Made by a program: the position numbers and the translations under genes
NCBI GenBank assembly: GCA_900546645.1
Contig: URDR01000010.1
Location: forward strand, 1 to 47,262
Direction of reading: 5' to 3'
Source: an uncultured Bacteroides sp.
GTDB lineage: Bacteria; Bacteroidota; Bacteroidia; Bacteroidales; Bacteroidaceae
DNA length: 47,262 nucleotides
Notes under the pieces: model-generated
What the model saw: only the letters and a program-made list of their open reading frames with translations
The model's database searches: none
Told to the model about the DNA's origin: nothing
Part shown: positions 23,631 to 33,700 of the stretch, piece after piece
How positions within the stretch are numbered: position 1 is the stretch's first letter
Layout of the letters: the number at the start of each line of letters is the position of its first letter

Positions 23631-24884
23631 TTATTCATCCCATACAAGATAAGCAGAAACCAACCAATGGTTCATCTTTTCACCATCAATTTCCTGAGCA
23701 TCCGGGATATTTACCGTAAAGGTATGTTTGCCTGCTTTTATTTCACCTAAAGCCACTTCTTCCGGCAATACATCACTTCCCGGACACCAGTTTGAACGAG
23801 ACTTGTCAGATGAAGCCAGCGGCTCTTCTACCTCTTTCACTTTATATCCATCCGGACTGATATAAGCTGCCAAGCGCTTAATAAGCCATACTCCTGTAGC
23901 AGGATTAAAGCGGCGGAACGAAGCACAGTCATCTCTCCAGGGAATGAAATTAATGACTTCCTGACCATCCACTGAAACAATGTTACGCTTCTGAACAAAT
24001 TCATCTCCACCTGCATGACCGCCATGTCCGGTTACAATGTATTTCAGACGCACATTTTTTGCATTTTCAGGAATTACAAAATCAGTTGAAACCGCCTTAC
24101 GTGCAAAAATATCGGGATAAGACTGACCGATATAATACACGGTATTCATCAGTGGTTCCACATGACGGTTCACCCGCTTATCGCAAGTAATTTTACTTTC
24201 CTTGAAGTTCAGTTCCATACTTGCCACATAACCTTCCGGAGTCCAAGTATCAATGAATATACCTACATAAGCTTCTCCTTCAAGAGCGGGATACAAATCT
24301 GTAATATCCTGCTCCCACTGCACACATTTTTCCCACTTCGGGATATATACCGGACGACGCTTGCTTGACAAAGAATCATCTTCCTCACTATAATGCCCTA
24401 CGCCAAACGGAGTCATGAAGCGCATCAACTCAATAGTCGGCAAATAATTATCTCCGGCAACGATACCTACCATATTCTCCAGTTTCGTGCTGTCAACAGC
24501 CGGAAACTGTTTTTCACCCTGAGCAATGCTCATCAAGTTAACTGCCGACTCTTTCGGCAATACGAAACAAGAACCTGATTTATCCCAACGGTCACCATTC
24601 GAAGCCACAGTAACTTTCACACTGACCTTCACATCGCGCTGATAAGAAGGAACCTGAATTTTTTTCAAGATAATACGGCCGTTCACTAAATGGATAATAC
24701 CATCCTTGTCGGCTTCTGAGAAATTAGCATATACATCCGGAGTAAAGCGGATGTTCGCCTTATTAAACACCTCTAAATGCAAATTGCCCACTGCAGGCAG
24801 TTCTTTATGTCCGCCAACACAAGCTGTCAGCGAAGACAGTAAAAACAAGGAAAAAATGATTGTTTTAAAAAAGTTTGTTCTCAT
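23631..24884 (-). CDS. PNGase F-like peptide-N-glycosidase lipoprotein
   Basis: This 417-residue lipoprotein (LSSLTAC, C22) resembles Elizabethkingia PNGase F, which cleaves the amide bond between asparagine and N-glycans. The two jelly-roll domains (PF09112/PF09113) are recognisable from RWDKSGSCF (99-107), RFMTPFGVG (155-163), IDTWTPEGY (211-219), VTGHGGHAGGDEF (284-296) and the C-terminal WCPGSDVLPEEV. By alignment from memory, the essential Asp60 corresponds to D101 and Glu206 to E295, while Glu118 is replaced by D212. A surface lipoprotein of this kind would release N-glycans from glycoproteins before import. The gap of 104 bp to the upstream hydrolase gene holds a hairpin. The family call is good; activity and glycan preference are inferred. 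Confidence 0.82.
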   Translation of the reverse strand: MRTNFFKTIIFSLFLLSSLTACVGGHKELPAVGNLHLEVFNKANIRFTPDVYANFSEADKDGIIHLVNGRIILKKIQVPSYQRDVKVSVKVTVASNGDRWDKSGSCFVLPKESAVNLMSIAQGEKQFPAVDSTKLENMVGIVAGDNYLPTIELMRFMTPFGVGHYSEEDDSLSSKRRPVYIPKWEKCVQWEQDITDLYPALEGEAYVGIFIDTWTPEGYVASMELNFKESKITCDKRVNRHVEPLMNTVYYIGQSYPDIFARKAVSTDFVIPENAKNVRLKYIVTGHGGHAGGDEFVQKRNIVSVDGQEVINFIPWRDDCASFRRFNPATGVWLIKRLAAYISPDGYKVKEVEEPLASSDKSRSNWCPGSDVLPEEVALGEIKAGKHTFTVNIPDAQEIDGEKMNHWLVSAYLVWDE

Positions 24885-24921
24885 GGTTTCTTAAATATTA
24901 TTTGTTTCTTTAGAAAATAAG

Positions 24922-24974
24922 GAGACCAGATACGAGAAGCCAGTTTTATACCAGACCAACTCGTATCTAGTCTC
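24922..24974 (-). terminator. Stem-loop between the GHL10-like and PNGase genes
   Basis: Minus strand: GAGACTAGATACGAG pairs with CTCGTATCTGGTCTC (15 bp, one mismatch) around a 23-nt loop that has its own weak complementarity. No T-run follows; it may stabilise or separate mRNA segments rather than end them. Confidence 0.5.
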
Positions 24975-24988
24975 GAAAGTCTATTGTA

Positions 24989-27034
24989 TTACTTTACTTT
25001 AAAACCTCTCTTATCCAAGTAAGCCTTAAATCTGTGCATATACTCTTCATCCGGACCATCAAAGAAAGATACGCCCGAAGCACCATTATTAAAGGCTTCA
25101 TCAAGTGCTTCTTCAAAAGTATCTTTAATGTCAGGGAACATCAATCCGGCATAAATCTTAGCTCTACCATTGATAGTCTTTACACTTTCTTTTACCGAAC
25201 GGCCAATCCATTCCGGACCCTCATAATAGAATCCGTTATAAATCATCGGGAAGTATGCATCAAGCGACCATTCACCCCAGTCCTGACGCACCATTTTGCG
25301 AGCCATCGACGGACCCGGGAATACAGCTGAACTGATATGTTTTCCATCGGCCTTAATAGTCTGTGTAATTTTATTTACAATGCGAGTAATAGCATCCAGA
25401 CGGAAGTTAATCCATGACTGATCTTCCATCGGGAACTTCAGTTCCAGCGGATCACGACCGGTTTGTTCCTTGAATTTTTTACGGCAAACGTCACAGTAGC
25501 AATAATCATACTCCGGCATTTCGTGAGTCTGCTCAATACCATAATTCTTCCACAAGCTAACCGGCAACACAATATCCGGGAAACGGACGTAGTCCAGATG
25601 AACGCCATCTACATACGGAAGATTAGCTTCCTTCAAGTAATCTGCTGCCAAATATTCAGCCACTCCTTCATGATTCGGGCACAAGAAGCGGTAATAATCT
25701 ACATAAGCAGGTTTGTCATAACAAGATTCACCTTTGCGATTAACAGCAAACCAGTCTGGATGTGTTTCAAGCACTTCACGGCGATTCATTGTCCACTTCC
25801 AGTAATGAGCCTCCAAACCGGCTTCTTTACACATACGATACGTATCTTCATCATAGCCTTCGAACATAACACCGCTAAAGCCACATTCTTTCATCAAAGC
25901 AAAATACTTCTTGTAATACGCATCTCCCTTTTCTTTGTTAATACGCATCCATACCCAGTTTTTCACTTCTCTCTGAGCAATAGCTTCGCGAGTAAACTTG
26001 CCGTTCTGGTCAACCACATAATTTACCTTTTCTTCAGGCACACTGACTGCAATACGGAACGTATTAGCCGTAGCTTCCACCTTCACTTCAGCTCCTGCTG
26101 GCAATCCGCTCAATTCAGCATCTGTCAAGAAAAAGTTTTCTGCTGCACGCAAATAATTCTTTTCCTTTGCGTAGTTATCTAGCTGCGCATAAAACATCGC
26201 CCACAACAGTTTATAAGCTGCCATGTTATACGGATACTTAAACGAGTCAGTACCCTGCCCTACGGTTTTATCCGACAAGTACAAGAATCCCCAGCGGTCG
26301 GGCATATGCATATCAATCTTTCCGGTAGGCATCCATACCCAGTTTTCTTCACGCTGACCCGGCTTCAGCCACTGTACGCGTGAGAAATTAATACGCCAGT
26401 AATTACCAGCCACTGCCGGATTTGAAAAGTTTACAGTCAACGCTTTGTGAGGAATAGCCATTTCTACGCTCCACTGCTTATCTTTATCTTTCGATTTATT
26501 CAACGTACCCTCACGGTGAACAGCCAGTTTAAGTCCCGGACAGTCCCACTGCACCATAAAGTTACCACCCGAACGGTAAGGTTTATCCAGCATCAAATCG
26601 AAAATAACACCTTTGGCATTATTTTCAATTTCGAAATAATTCTGACCATCTCCATCCGGATCCAAAAATACCTCAAAATCGTTATCATAATAGATAATTG
26701 TATCACGCTGGCTTAGCTTTGCTTTAATATCATCTTCCTGAAGAGTAGCACCTACATAAAGATACTCATCATTCCACAACATTTTAGCCGATGTATCATA
26801 GCAAGGCTTAGCAAAACCTTCTCCACTGATGTCAACAAACGACTGGGTGGGTTGAGTTTTCTGCCAATCGGCTTCAGTAAGTTTGCCATCAATTTTCAAC
26901 TTCCCTGCAGTACGATAACACACATAACCTTCGGGCAAGGTCAGCACACGCTCATACTTTGAAAATAAGTTCTGCGCTCCCAGTTGAGCAACAACCGCCA
27001 GCGCAAACAAACTGCACAAAAACTGTCTTCTCAT
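24989..27034 (-). CDS. CBM9-like plus GHL10-type putative glycoside hydrolase
   Basis: This 681-residue exported protein has a Sec signal peptide (MRRQFLCSLFALAVVAQLGAQ). A CBM9-like carbohydrate-binding domain spans about 45-250 (GKLKIDGKLTEADWQ, DNDFEVFLDPDGDGQNYFEIE, YWRINFSRVQW). After a linker, a TIM-barrel part of the GHL10/DUF187 kind spans about 350-675, recognised by KECGFSGVMFEG, the signature VDGVHLDYVRFPD, and SFFDGPDEE. A CxxC (CYCDVCRKKF) lies after the signature. The gene begins 24 nt after the fucosidase stop, so they are one operon. Substrate and catalytic residues are unproven; context suggests a glycoprotein glycan. Confidence 0.75.
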   Translation of the reverse strand: MRRQFLCSLFALAVVAQLGAQNLFSKYERVLTLPEGYVCYRTAGKLKIDGKLTEADWQKTQPTQSFVDISGEGFAKPCYDTSAKMLWNDEYLYVGATLQEDDIKAKLSQRDTIIYYDNDFEVFLDPDGDGQNYFEIENNAKGVIFDLMLDKPYRSGGNFMVQWDCPGLKLAVHREGTLNKSKDKDKQWSVEMAIPHKALTVNFSNPAVAGNYWRINFSRVQWLKPGQREENWVWMPTGKIDMHMPDRWGFLYLSDKTVGQGTDSFKYPYNMAAYKLLWAMFYAQLDNYAKEKNYLRAAENFFLTDAELSGLPAGAEVKVEATANTFRIAVSVPEEKVNYVVDQNGKFTREAIAQREVKNWVWMRINKEKGDAYYKKYFALMKECGFSGVMFEGYDEDTYRMCKEAGLEAHYWKWTMNRREVLETHPDWFAVNRKGESCYDKPAYVDYYRFLCPNHEGVAEYLAADYLKEANLPYVDGVHLDYVRFPDIVLPVSLWKNYGIEQTHEMPEYDYCYCDVCRKKFKEQTGRDPLELKFPMEDQSWINFRLDAITRIVNKITQTIKADGKHISSAVFPGPSMARKMVRQDWGEWSLDAYFPMIYNGFYYEGPEWIGRSVKESVKTINGRAKIYAGLMFPDIKDTFEEALDEAFNNGASGVSFFDGPDEEYMHRFKAYLDKRGFKVK

Positions 27035-27058
27035 GTTTAATGTTTATATTATAAGGGG

Positions 27059-28402
27059 TTAATTACTTTCAATCACTTTTCCTGCTCCGCGATATAACTT
27101 AATCGGACCATCCAGAAGTACTGCAATCACAGTTATTTGCGAATCGAGTACCCTTTCAGGCACATCAATATACAAGTTTCCGGGAACCTCACTCCAATAG
27201 TTCTTATTATAAACTTTATAGCTCAACATATTTCCGCTACCTACAGCCCATACACGGTTAACCTTATTCATCAATCCCTTTACTTCAATCGGACCGTTCG
27301 GTTTATACGGCAAGTACAGGTATAAAATATCTCCTGCCTTGTTCAAAGTGGTATACCCCTGGAAGTGTTCGTTCGGTATACCCGCCTTTGTATCATAAAT
27401 AGCTTCTTTATGCTTTTTCGTCCAGCGGCCAAACTCCTTTAATACCGCAACTTGTTCTTCAGGAATAGTACCGTCTTCCTTCGGTCCGATGTCAAGCAAC
27501 AGGTTTCCACCCATACTCAAGCAGTCAACAAAGGTACGAAGCAAAATGTAAGGCGATTTATAATTTGCATCGGTATGCTGATATCCCCATGAATCATTCA
27601 TCGTCATACATAATTCCCAATACGGATTTTCAGGCTTCACTACAGGCACTCCCTGCTCTGGAGTAGCATAGTCACCATAGCCTTGAATACGAGAGTTGAT
27701 GATTACATTCTTGTTTCCCGAGCGCAACAAATCAACAATACCTTTTGAATTCCAAGCCTCGGCAGTCTGTTCCCAGTCGCCGTCAAACCAATAAAGATCG
27801 GGCTTCCATGTTTTATTCAGTTCAGACAACTGCGCCATATTGAAATCAACAAAACGCTTCCATCGTGCCGGATCGTCCTTATAACGTACCTCTGTACGAG
27901 TCTTATTCGGATAATCCTCATGCGACCAGTCAAGCAAAGAATAATAAAATCCCAATTTCAAATCCTGCTTACGCACTTCCTTTACAAACGGGTCAATCAA
28001 GTCACGACCAGCCGGAGTAGATTTCACCGTACTCAAGTTTCCTGCCTTTGTATCCCAAAGCGCAATACCGTCGTGATGTTTCGTGGTAATGACCGTATAG
28101 CGTGCCCCGCTCTCCTTTATCAAATCCACCCATTCTTTCGGATTATACTTTGAAGCAGTAAAACTGTTTTTCTGGTCCATATACTCTTCGTATGGCAGAT
28201 ACTTATTAAAGAACGACCAGCTTTCAGCCACTCCATTTACAGCATATACGCCCCAATGGATAAAAACACCTAGTTTTGCATCTGAAAACCACTCCATCCG
28301 CTGTTTTTTCTGCGAATCACTCTCACCCGACTGCTGAGCTGCTACCGGCGAAGCTGCACACCCCAACAAGACAAGCAGCGACAATAATTGTTTTTTCATC
28401 AT
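27059..28402 (-). CDS. Alpha-L-fucosidase, family GH29
   Basis: This 447-residue exported enzyme has a signal peptide of about 22 residues (ending SPVAAQ). GH29 motifs follow: EWFSDAKLGVFIHWGVYAV (37-55), TVITTKHHDGIALWD (103-117), GFYYSLLDW (151-159), and DLYWFDGDW (202-210), where D207 is the expected nucleophile. The C-terminal beta-domain completes the normal length. It would release terminal fucose in the periplasm. It is the first gene of the PUL enzyme operon and is preceded by a long leader with a 62-nt hairpin. Linkage preference is not fixed by sequence. Two starts, MM, are possible. Confidence 0.93.
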   Translation of the reverse strand: MMKKQLLSLLVLLGCAASPVAAQQSGESDSQKKQRMEWFSDAKLGVFIHWGVYAVNGVAESWSFFNKYLPYEEYMDQKNSFTASKYNPKEWVDLIKESGARYTVITTKHHDGIALWDTKAGNLSTVKSTPAGRDLIDPFVKEVRKQDLKLGFYYSLLDWSHEDYPNKTRTEVRYKDDPARWKRFVDFNMAQLSELNKTWKPDLYWFDGDWEQTAEAWNSKGIVDLLRSGNKNVIINSRIQGYGDYATPEQGVPVVKPENPYWELCMTMNDSWGYQHTDANYKSPYILLRTFVDCLSMGGNLLLDIGPKEDGTIPEEQVAVLKEFGRWTKKHKEAIYDTKAGIPNEHFQGYTTLNKAGDILYLYLPYKPNGPIEVKGLMNKVNRVWAVGSGNMLSYKVYNKNYWSEVPGNLYIDVPERVLDSQITVIAVLLDGPIKLYRGAGKVIESN

Positions 28403-28419
28403 GATATTAAAATAATTTT

Positions 28420-28481
28420 GTCCGTAATCATCCCAATGTAAAGGCTATGTCACCCGCCTATACATTAGGGTGATTACGGAC
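28420..28481 (-). promoter_or_regulatory. Long leader hairpin before the fucosidase gene
   Basis: Arms of 21 nt (28461-28481 and 28420-28440) pair with one mismatch and one G-U pair; the loop has an extra AGGC/GCCT stem. The hairpin ends 17 nt before the start codon, so it could occlude ribosomes, stabilise the mRNA or bind a regulator. No T-run follows, so simple termination is less likely. Confidence 0.6.
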
Positions 28482-28617
28482 GATGATTAAAAATTAAATT
28501 TACGAAATACACTTCGTTCATCACACCTATTCTTAGAAAATAACTTTCCATGCTCTTTTTTTAAAGGAATTAATTAACATCTCCGAATAGTTCATCCCTC
28601 AATTTTATTTTCATAGA

Positions 28618-28648
28618 CAAAGTTACAAACTTTCTTTAAAAATCCAAC
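28618..28648 (-). promoter_or_regulatory. Promoter of the fucosidase-led PUL operon
   Basis: Minus strand: GTTG (28648-28645), 19 nt, TAACTTTG (28625-28618). A start near 28611 gives a leader of about 200 nt, separate from susCD transcription. Confidence 0.6.
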
Positions 28649-28691
28649 TTGCTTCTTTAAATTCCCTTGATTAAAAAGCCTATTTTACAGC

Positions 28692-28768
28692 AGAAAAAGA
28701 AAAACAGGAGTATAAAGAACAAAGAATGCAGTCTGAAGACAAGCTGTTCTTCGCTCTTTACACTCCTG
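28692..28768 (-). terminator. Terminator after susD
   Basis: CAGGAGTGTAAAGA pairs with TCTTTATACTCCTG (one G-U pair), with an internal AAGAA/TTCTT stem, followed by TTTTTCTTTTTC on the minus strand. It separates the susCD transcript from the enzyme operon. Confidence 0.75.
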
Positions 28769-28785
28769 CTTAAAAACAAGGCGTA

Positions 28786-30750
28786 TTATTTTACTTTAGC
28801 ACCCAATGACCACCAAAGCGGTGTCACAGTGTTATCTTTACCACCCAACAGTTCCAACGCGTGGTTGTAAGCGGCCTCATCGGAAGTAAGCAGAGATTGC
28901 GGGTAACGCATACGCTGCGGATAATACTTCCATGACTGACCAGCTTCCCATGAGTTGTTACGCCAGTCTGTCAAATCAGAACCCGTCATCACAGTTGCAG
29001 TATTTGCCGGCAGGTCAAAGAACGGCAAGCCCAGGCGACGGTGGTCTGACCATACTTCCTGCACTACATAAGGCATCTGAGCCAGATACTTCTGAGTAAT
29101 AATCTTAGTCAGTTTATCATTCAGTTTCTTACCCGGATATAAAATCTTAGAAGCATCAGGATAATTATAAGTTACCGTCTTATCTCCCGCTTTCTGATTA
29201 TATCCATCTTTATAGGTAGCCTGGAATGAAGCAGGCTCTACTGTATGTGTATATTTTACAGAAGTACCCACACGGTTGTAATCTTCTGAAGCGAGATAAT
29301 CTTCTGCAAATTCAGAAACGCCGAAATAGTCGAAGCTGGCACGGACACCATCCTCATAAGCTTGCTCATCGGTTACACCATCGGTATTCCAGTTACGAAG
29401 AGCAGCTTCAGCCAAGAGGAAGTGAGATTCCCAAGCGCCGAAGAACACCACACGTCCCAGACCTTCTTCACCACCCATACAGTAGTCTTGTGCCCACAAC
29501 GGATAGATAGAGCGAATACCTGAAGAAGTGGTGATAAAGCCATTCTTTTCCAATCCTTCAGACCAGCCGCTCGATGAGCCGACCGGTACTCCGTTCCACG
29601 TATTGTCGCCTTTCACCCACATACTATCCTTATCTGCAACAACCAGATAAGAACCTCTAGCATCGATTTTAGTATTCTTAATATCCGAAGTTACAGCGTT
29701 AGTTGCTTTGTTATCGTTAACCATCCAGAACATTTTCAAAGCACGCGGATCGAGGTTTTCCGGAATACCGTCCAACCAATACTGTTTCGTAGGATCATCC
29801 GTATTTGCCACAAAATGCTTTTCAAACTTGAGTCCCAAATAGGTATTTTTCTTTGCATATTGAGCCAAGTCGGCACGCTGCTCAGAAATCTTTACACCAC
29901 CCAGGTTATTCATCAGATTAGCCATGGTAGAAGACAAAGCCTGCAAGTTCCATCCACGAGTATAAGGGTTAGAGTAGTCATTCCAGCCGTTGTCTGACTT
30001 AAACCAAAGCATATCAGCCTTATCCTTAATAAAGTTTCCGCCTTTACAAGCATCTTCAAACTCTGTCTGAGCATCAGCAGCAATTTCAGTGTTAGTCAAA
30101 CGCATCGCATAACGCATACGCAATGAGTTACCAAGTTTCTGCCACTTAGCAGCCTCATAGCCATAAGCAGGGTCACACTTAGCTTGATTTTCTGTAGGTT
30201 TAACCGACGTATCAATTTTCTTTACCGCATCTCTCAGTTCACTCAAGATAAACTGATACACTTCTTTTTCCGAGTTATAAGCCGGATTTTCTCCTTTTGC
30301 AGCTTCTAATGGATAAGGACCAAAAGTATCAGCAAACTGAGCAATTACCATCGCACGCCAGATGCGTCCGAACTGCTCCATATTCGCATAAAAAGGTTCA
30401 TCCTTTGCACGGATAGCAGCCTGCTCAATCGCTCTGGTAGCAAAATTTATAGTAGAAGCTACACAAGGATAATAAAAGCTCGTAACATAGTCATCATTAT
30501 ATGTTCCAACAGAAAGCAATCCCGCTTCACCGAAAGCACGGGCAGCATCCCCCCAGTTCAAGTAATACATACGCTCACCGGTACTCGGGTCCATCTGAAT
30601 TTTTCCGATTGCATTATTCAGGAAAAACTCAGGCTGTGTTGATTCTATCGGAGTTTTTGTCGGATCTATATTCACATCATCAAAATCTGAACAAGAAGCC
30701 AAACCAGCTACTAGTCCGACACCTAAAAAGAATTTATTGAAAGTTTTCAT
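28786..30750 (-). CDS. susD: SusD/RagB-family nutrient-binding lipoprotein
   Basis: This 654-residue outer-membrane lipoprotein (LVAGLASC, C20) has the SusD-like pattern: SDFDDVNIDPTKTP after the lipobox, tetratricopeptide-like helices (WRAMVIAQFADTFGPYPL, QKLGNSLRMRYAMRLTN), and a late FLLAEAALRNW segment with RRLGLPFFDLP near the end. It belongs to the SusD-like branch near PF12741/PF12771. It forms the lid of the SusC transporter and helps bind glycans at the cell surface. It follows susC by 17 bp. The generic name reflects the family, not starch specificity. Confidence 0.92.
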   Translation of the reverse strand: MKTFNKFFLGVGLVAGLASCSDFDDVNIDPTKTPIESTQPEFFLNNAIGKIQMDPSTGERMYYLNWGDAARAFGEAGLLSVGTYNDDYVTSFYYPCVASTINFATRAIEQAAIRAKDEPFYANMEQFGRIWRAMVIAQFADTFGPYPLEAAKGENPAYNSEKEVYQFILSELRDAVKKIDTSVKPTENQAKCDPAYGYEAAKWQKLGNSLRMRYAMRLTNTEIAADAQTEFEDACKGGNFIKDKADMLWFKSDNGWNDYSNPYTRGWNLQALSSTMANLMNNLGGVKISEQRADLAQYAKKNTYLGLKFEKHFVANTDDPTKQYWLDGIPENLDPRALKMFWMVNDNKATNAVTSDIKNTKIDARGSYLVVADKDSMWVKGDNTWNGVPVGSSSGWSEGLEKNGFITTSSGIRSIYPLWAQDYCMGGEEGLGRVVFFGAWESHFLLAEAALRNWNTDGVTDEQAYEDGVRASFDYFGVSEFAEDYLASEDYNRVGTSVKYTHTVEPASFQATYKDGYNQKAGDKTVTYNYPDASKILYPGKKLNDKLTKIITQKYLAQMPYVVQEVWSDHRRLGLPFFDLPANTATVMTGSDLTDWRNNSWEAGQSWKYYPQRMRYPQSLLTSDEAAYNHALELLGGKDNTVTPLWWSLGAKVK

Positions 30751-30767
30751 TTTAATTCACAAAAATG

Positions 30768-33700
30768 TTAGAAACCAAGGGTAACATTAAACAGATAAGA
30801 ACGTGAGGTAGGCGAAGCACCGAACTCAAAACCAGTAGCATTGGTATTTGCCACCATGACTGATTCAGGGTCAATACCTTCCATGTCGCTGTAAATCATC
30901 CATACATTATTTACAGATACGCCCATTTTCACTTGCTGGAAGCATGTCTTCTTCAGCATTTCACGCGGGAAACTGTAATTCAGTGATACATTACGCAAAC
31001 GGATATTGGTGCCATCATAGATGTTTGCCTCACCGATACCAGTATTTCCTGTACCTATACCCTTTGACCAATACTGCTGCGGAGTTACTTCAATGGTATT
31101 TACTTTATACCCTCCGTTACCGTCAGCAATCACACCATCTACTACAAACTTGTCACGGGCTCCGTTAGGCGCAGTTACTTCCGCACGACCATTAACCTGC
31201 AATGAATAGTTGGTGTATGAATAAATATCCCCGCCTAAGCGTCCGTCAATCTGGAAGCCTAAAGTAAAGCCTTTGTAGCTGAACGTATTGTTCCATCCCA
31301 ACATACAGTCAGGCTGTTGGTCTCCGATTTTATAAATCTGACCATCGGTAGTAGGAAGACCTGCATCATTCAGAATCAGCTTTCCGTAATAAGGGCTATT
31401 CACATCTTCCACGCGGGCAAAGCGAGTTCCCCAGATTTCACCGTAGTTACCTCCGGCTACTGCATATACTTTCAATTCGGCAGCACCACCCAATTCGTAT
31501 TTAGGAATACCGGGACCCAGTTCCAATACTTTATTGTTATTCTTTGAGAAGTTAATCTGTGTATCCCAGCTAAAATCGGCAGTTTCTACCGGACGAGCAT
31601 TGATCATCAACTCAATACCGCTATTCTGAATATTACCGGCATTGATGATTTTATTTTTGAAACCAGACATTTCGTTCATAGGAACCTTCATTAACTGGCG
31701 TTCAGCATTTGATTTATACCAAGCCAAGTCAAATCCTAAACGGTTGTTAAAGAATTTCATTTCCAAACCAGCTTCCCATGAAGAAATCAACTCACTGCGC
31801 ACGGTTGCATCGTATTTGGTATCACCCGGTTTTGCTGTGGTATTTCCCCAACGGTCAGAACCAATTTCACATGAGTTATAAAGCTGATACGGATCCATGT
31901 CATTACCTACCTGAGCAAAAGAAGCACGTGCCTTGGCATACGTTACCCATTCTGGCAATGGCTTTTCGATTTTGTTCAGCATATCGGTAATTACCCATGA
32001 GAGTGATACAGACGGATAGAAGAAAGAACGGTTTTCTTTCGACAAAGTAGACGACCAGTCATTGCGGAAAGTTGCATCCAAGAAAATCCATCCATTATAG
32101 TTCAAGCCTAATGTTCCATACAGAGAGTTAATTTTACGGTGGCTGTAAGTTTCTGTTACCGTACGGTCGGCATTGCTGCTATTATTGATGTTAAACAAGT
32201 TAGGAACAGTCAATAACCCTGCACGGTTTTTCAGTCCGGTTGACTTGCGTTCCATCAAGTTACCTCCGAAAGTAGCAGTCACCCCGATTTTATCAATTAA
32301 GTTGTCTTTTTGAGCCGAAAGCAAGAAACTGAAGTTGTTTTCGTAGAAACGCTGTTCATTTAATTCATATGAACTGTTACCGTTATTCAGGTTTTTAGCT
32401 CCGGCATAAACTTTCGCTGTAGATTCTGTAAAGTACATATCGCTACCGGCACGAAGTTCCAAGTTCAACCAATCTGTAAACTTATATTTCAAAGAAGCAT
32501 TCAGCAAGAAACGGCTGCGGCTGTCTTCATTCAAATTGTATTTTTCCAACCAATAAGGGTTCAAACCTTTCGGTGACCACCAGTACATGTTTCCATCTTC
32601 ATCAAGCGGATTGCTGAAGTCACGGATATCCAATGACGCAGGCAACTGATAGATGGTCAGGAAAGCATTCGAGTCGTTTTTACCAAGAAGCGGACGGTTT
32701 TCGGCTCCGGTATTGATATACTGGATTTTTCCGTCGAAGCTCCAGCGATCATCTTTACCGAAAGTAGAAGATGCACGCAAGGTAAAGTTGGTACGGTCTA
32801 ACTTCGCACCTGGAATCTTACTTGAGTCATCCATACGAGTAGCAGAAGCATACACGGCAGTCTTGTCAAACTGTTGCTGAAATGACACACTTTCTGTAAG
32901 ATTTGTTCCTACATTAAAATAAGAATCAATATTATCGAAATACTGCATCACGCGGTTCTGCCCGTTGAAGGTATATTCGCTGCCCATAGCAGGTCCCCAG
33001 CTGGTTCCAGCTTCCTGATTATAGGCCCCATTCGTACCCTGCCCGAATGATTTCTGCATGTTAGGCTTCATGAAAATAGTTTCAGCAGAAACCGAAGCCG
33101 AAACAGTAATACCTAAACCTTCACGTTTGGTTCCTTTCTTAGTGGTAATCAAGATTACACCATTACCTGCACGCGAACCGTAAAGAGCGGCTGCCGAAGC
33201 TCCTTTCAATACAGACATTGACTCAATATCTTCCGGGTTGATATCCGACAAACCATTACCCATATCCAATGAGGGGTTATAGAAGTCTGCATTGTCTGAG
33301 CCGGTAAAGTTATCCATAGGCACACCGTCCACTACGATAAGCGGCTGGTTCATACCTGTTACAGAGTTGGCACCACGCAACTGGATTTTAGAAGATCCAC
33401 CAGGACCATTGCTTGAACGGGTAATCTGCACACCGGCAATTTTACCTGAAAGCGCATTTGCGATATTTGCCTCGCGTGAAGCAACAAGTGATTCACCTTT
33501 TACTTCCTGCATGGCATAACCCAATGCCTTTTTCTCACGCTTGATACCCAGCGCTGTCACAACTACCTCTTCCAATACTTCAGTGTCTTCGGAAAGAGTA
33601 ATCACTCCCAGGTCGGCTTTTGCCTCAACCTGAATCGACTTATAGCCGATATACGAAAGTTCCAGTTTTGAACCGGAAGCCACCGACAGAGAGAATTTTC

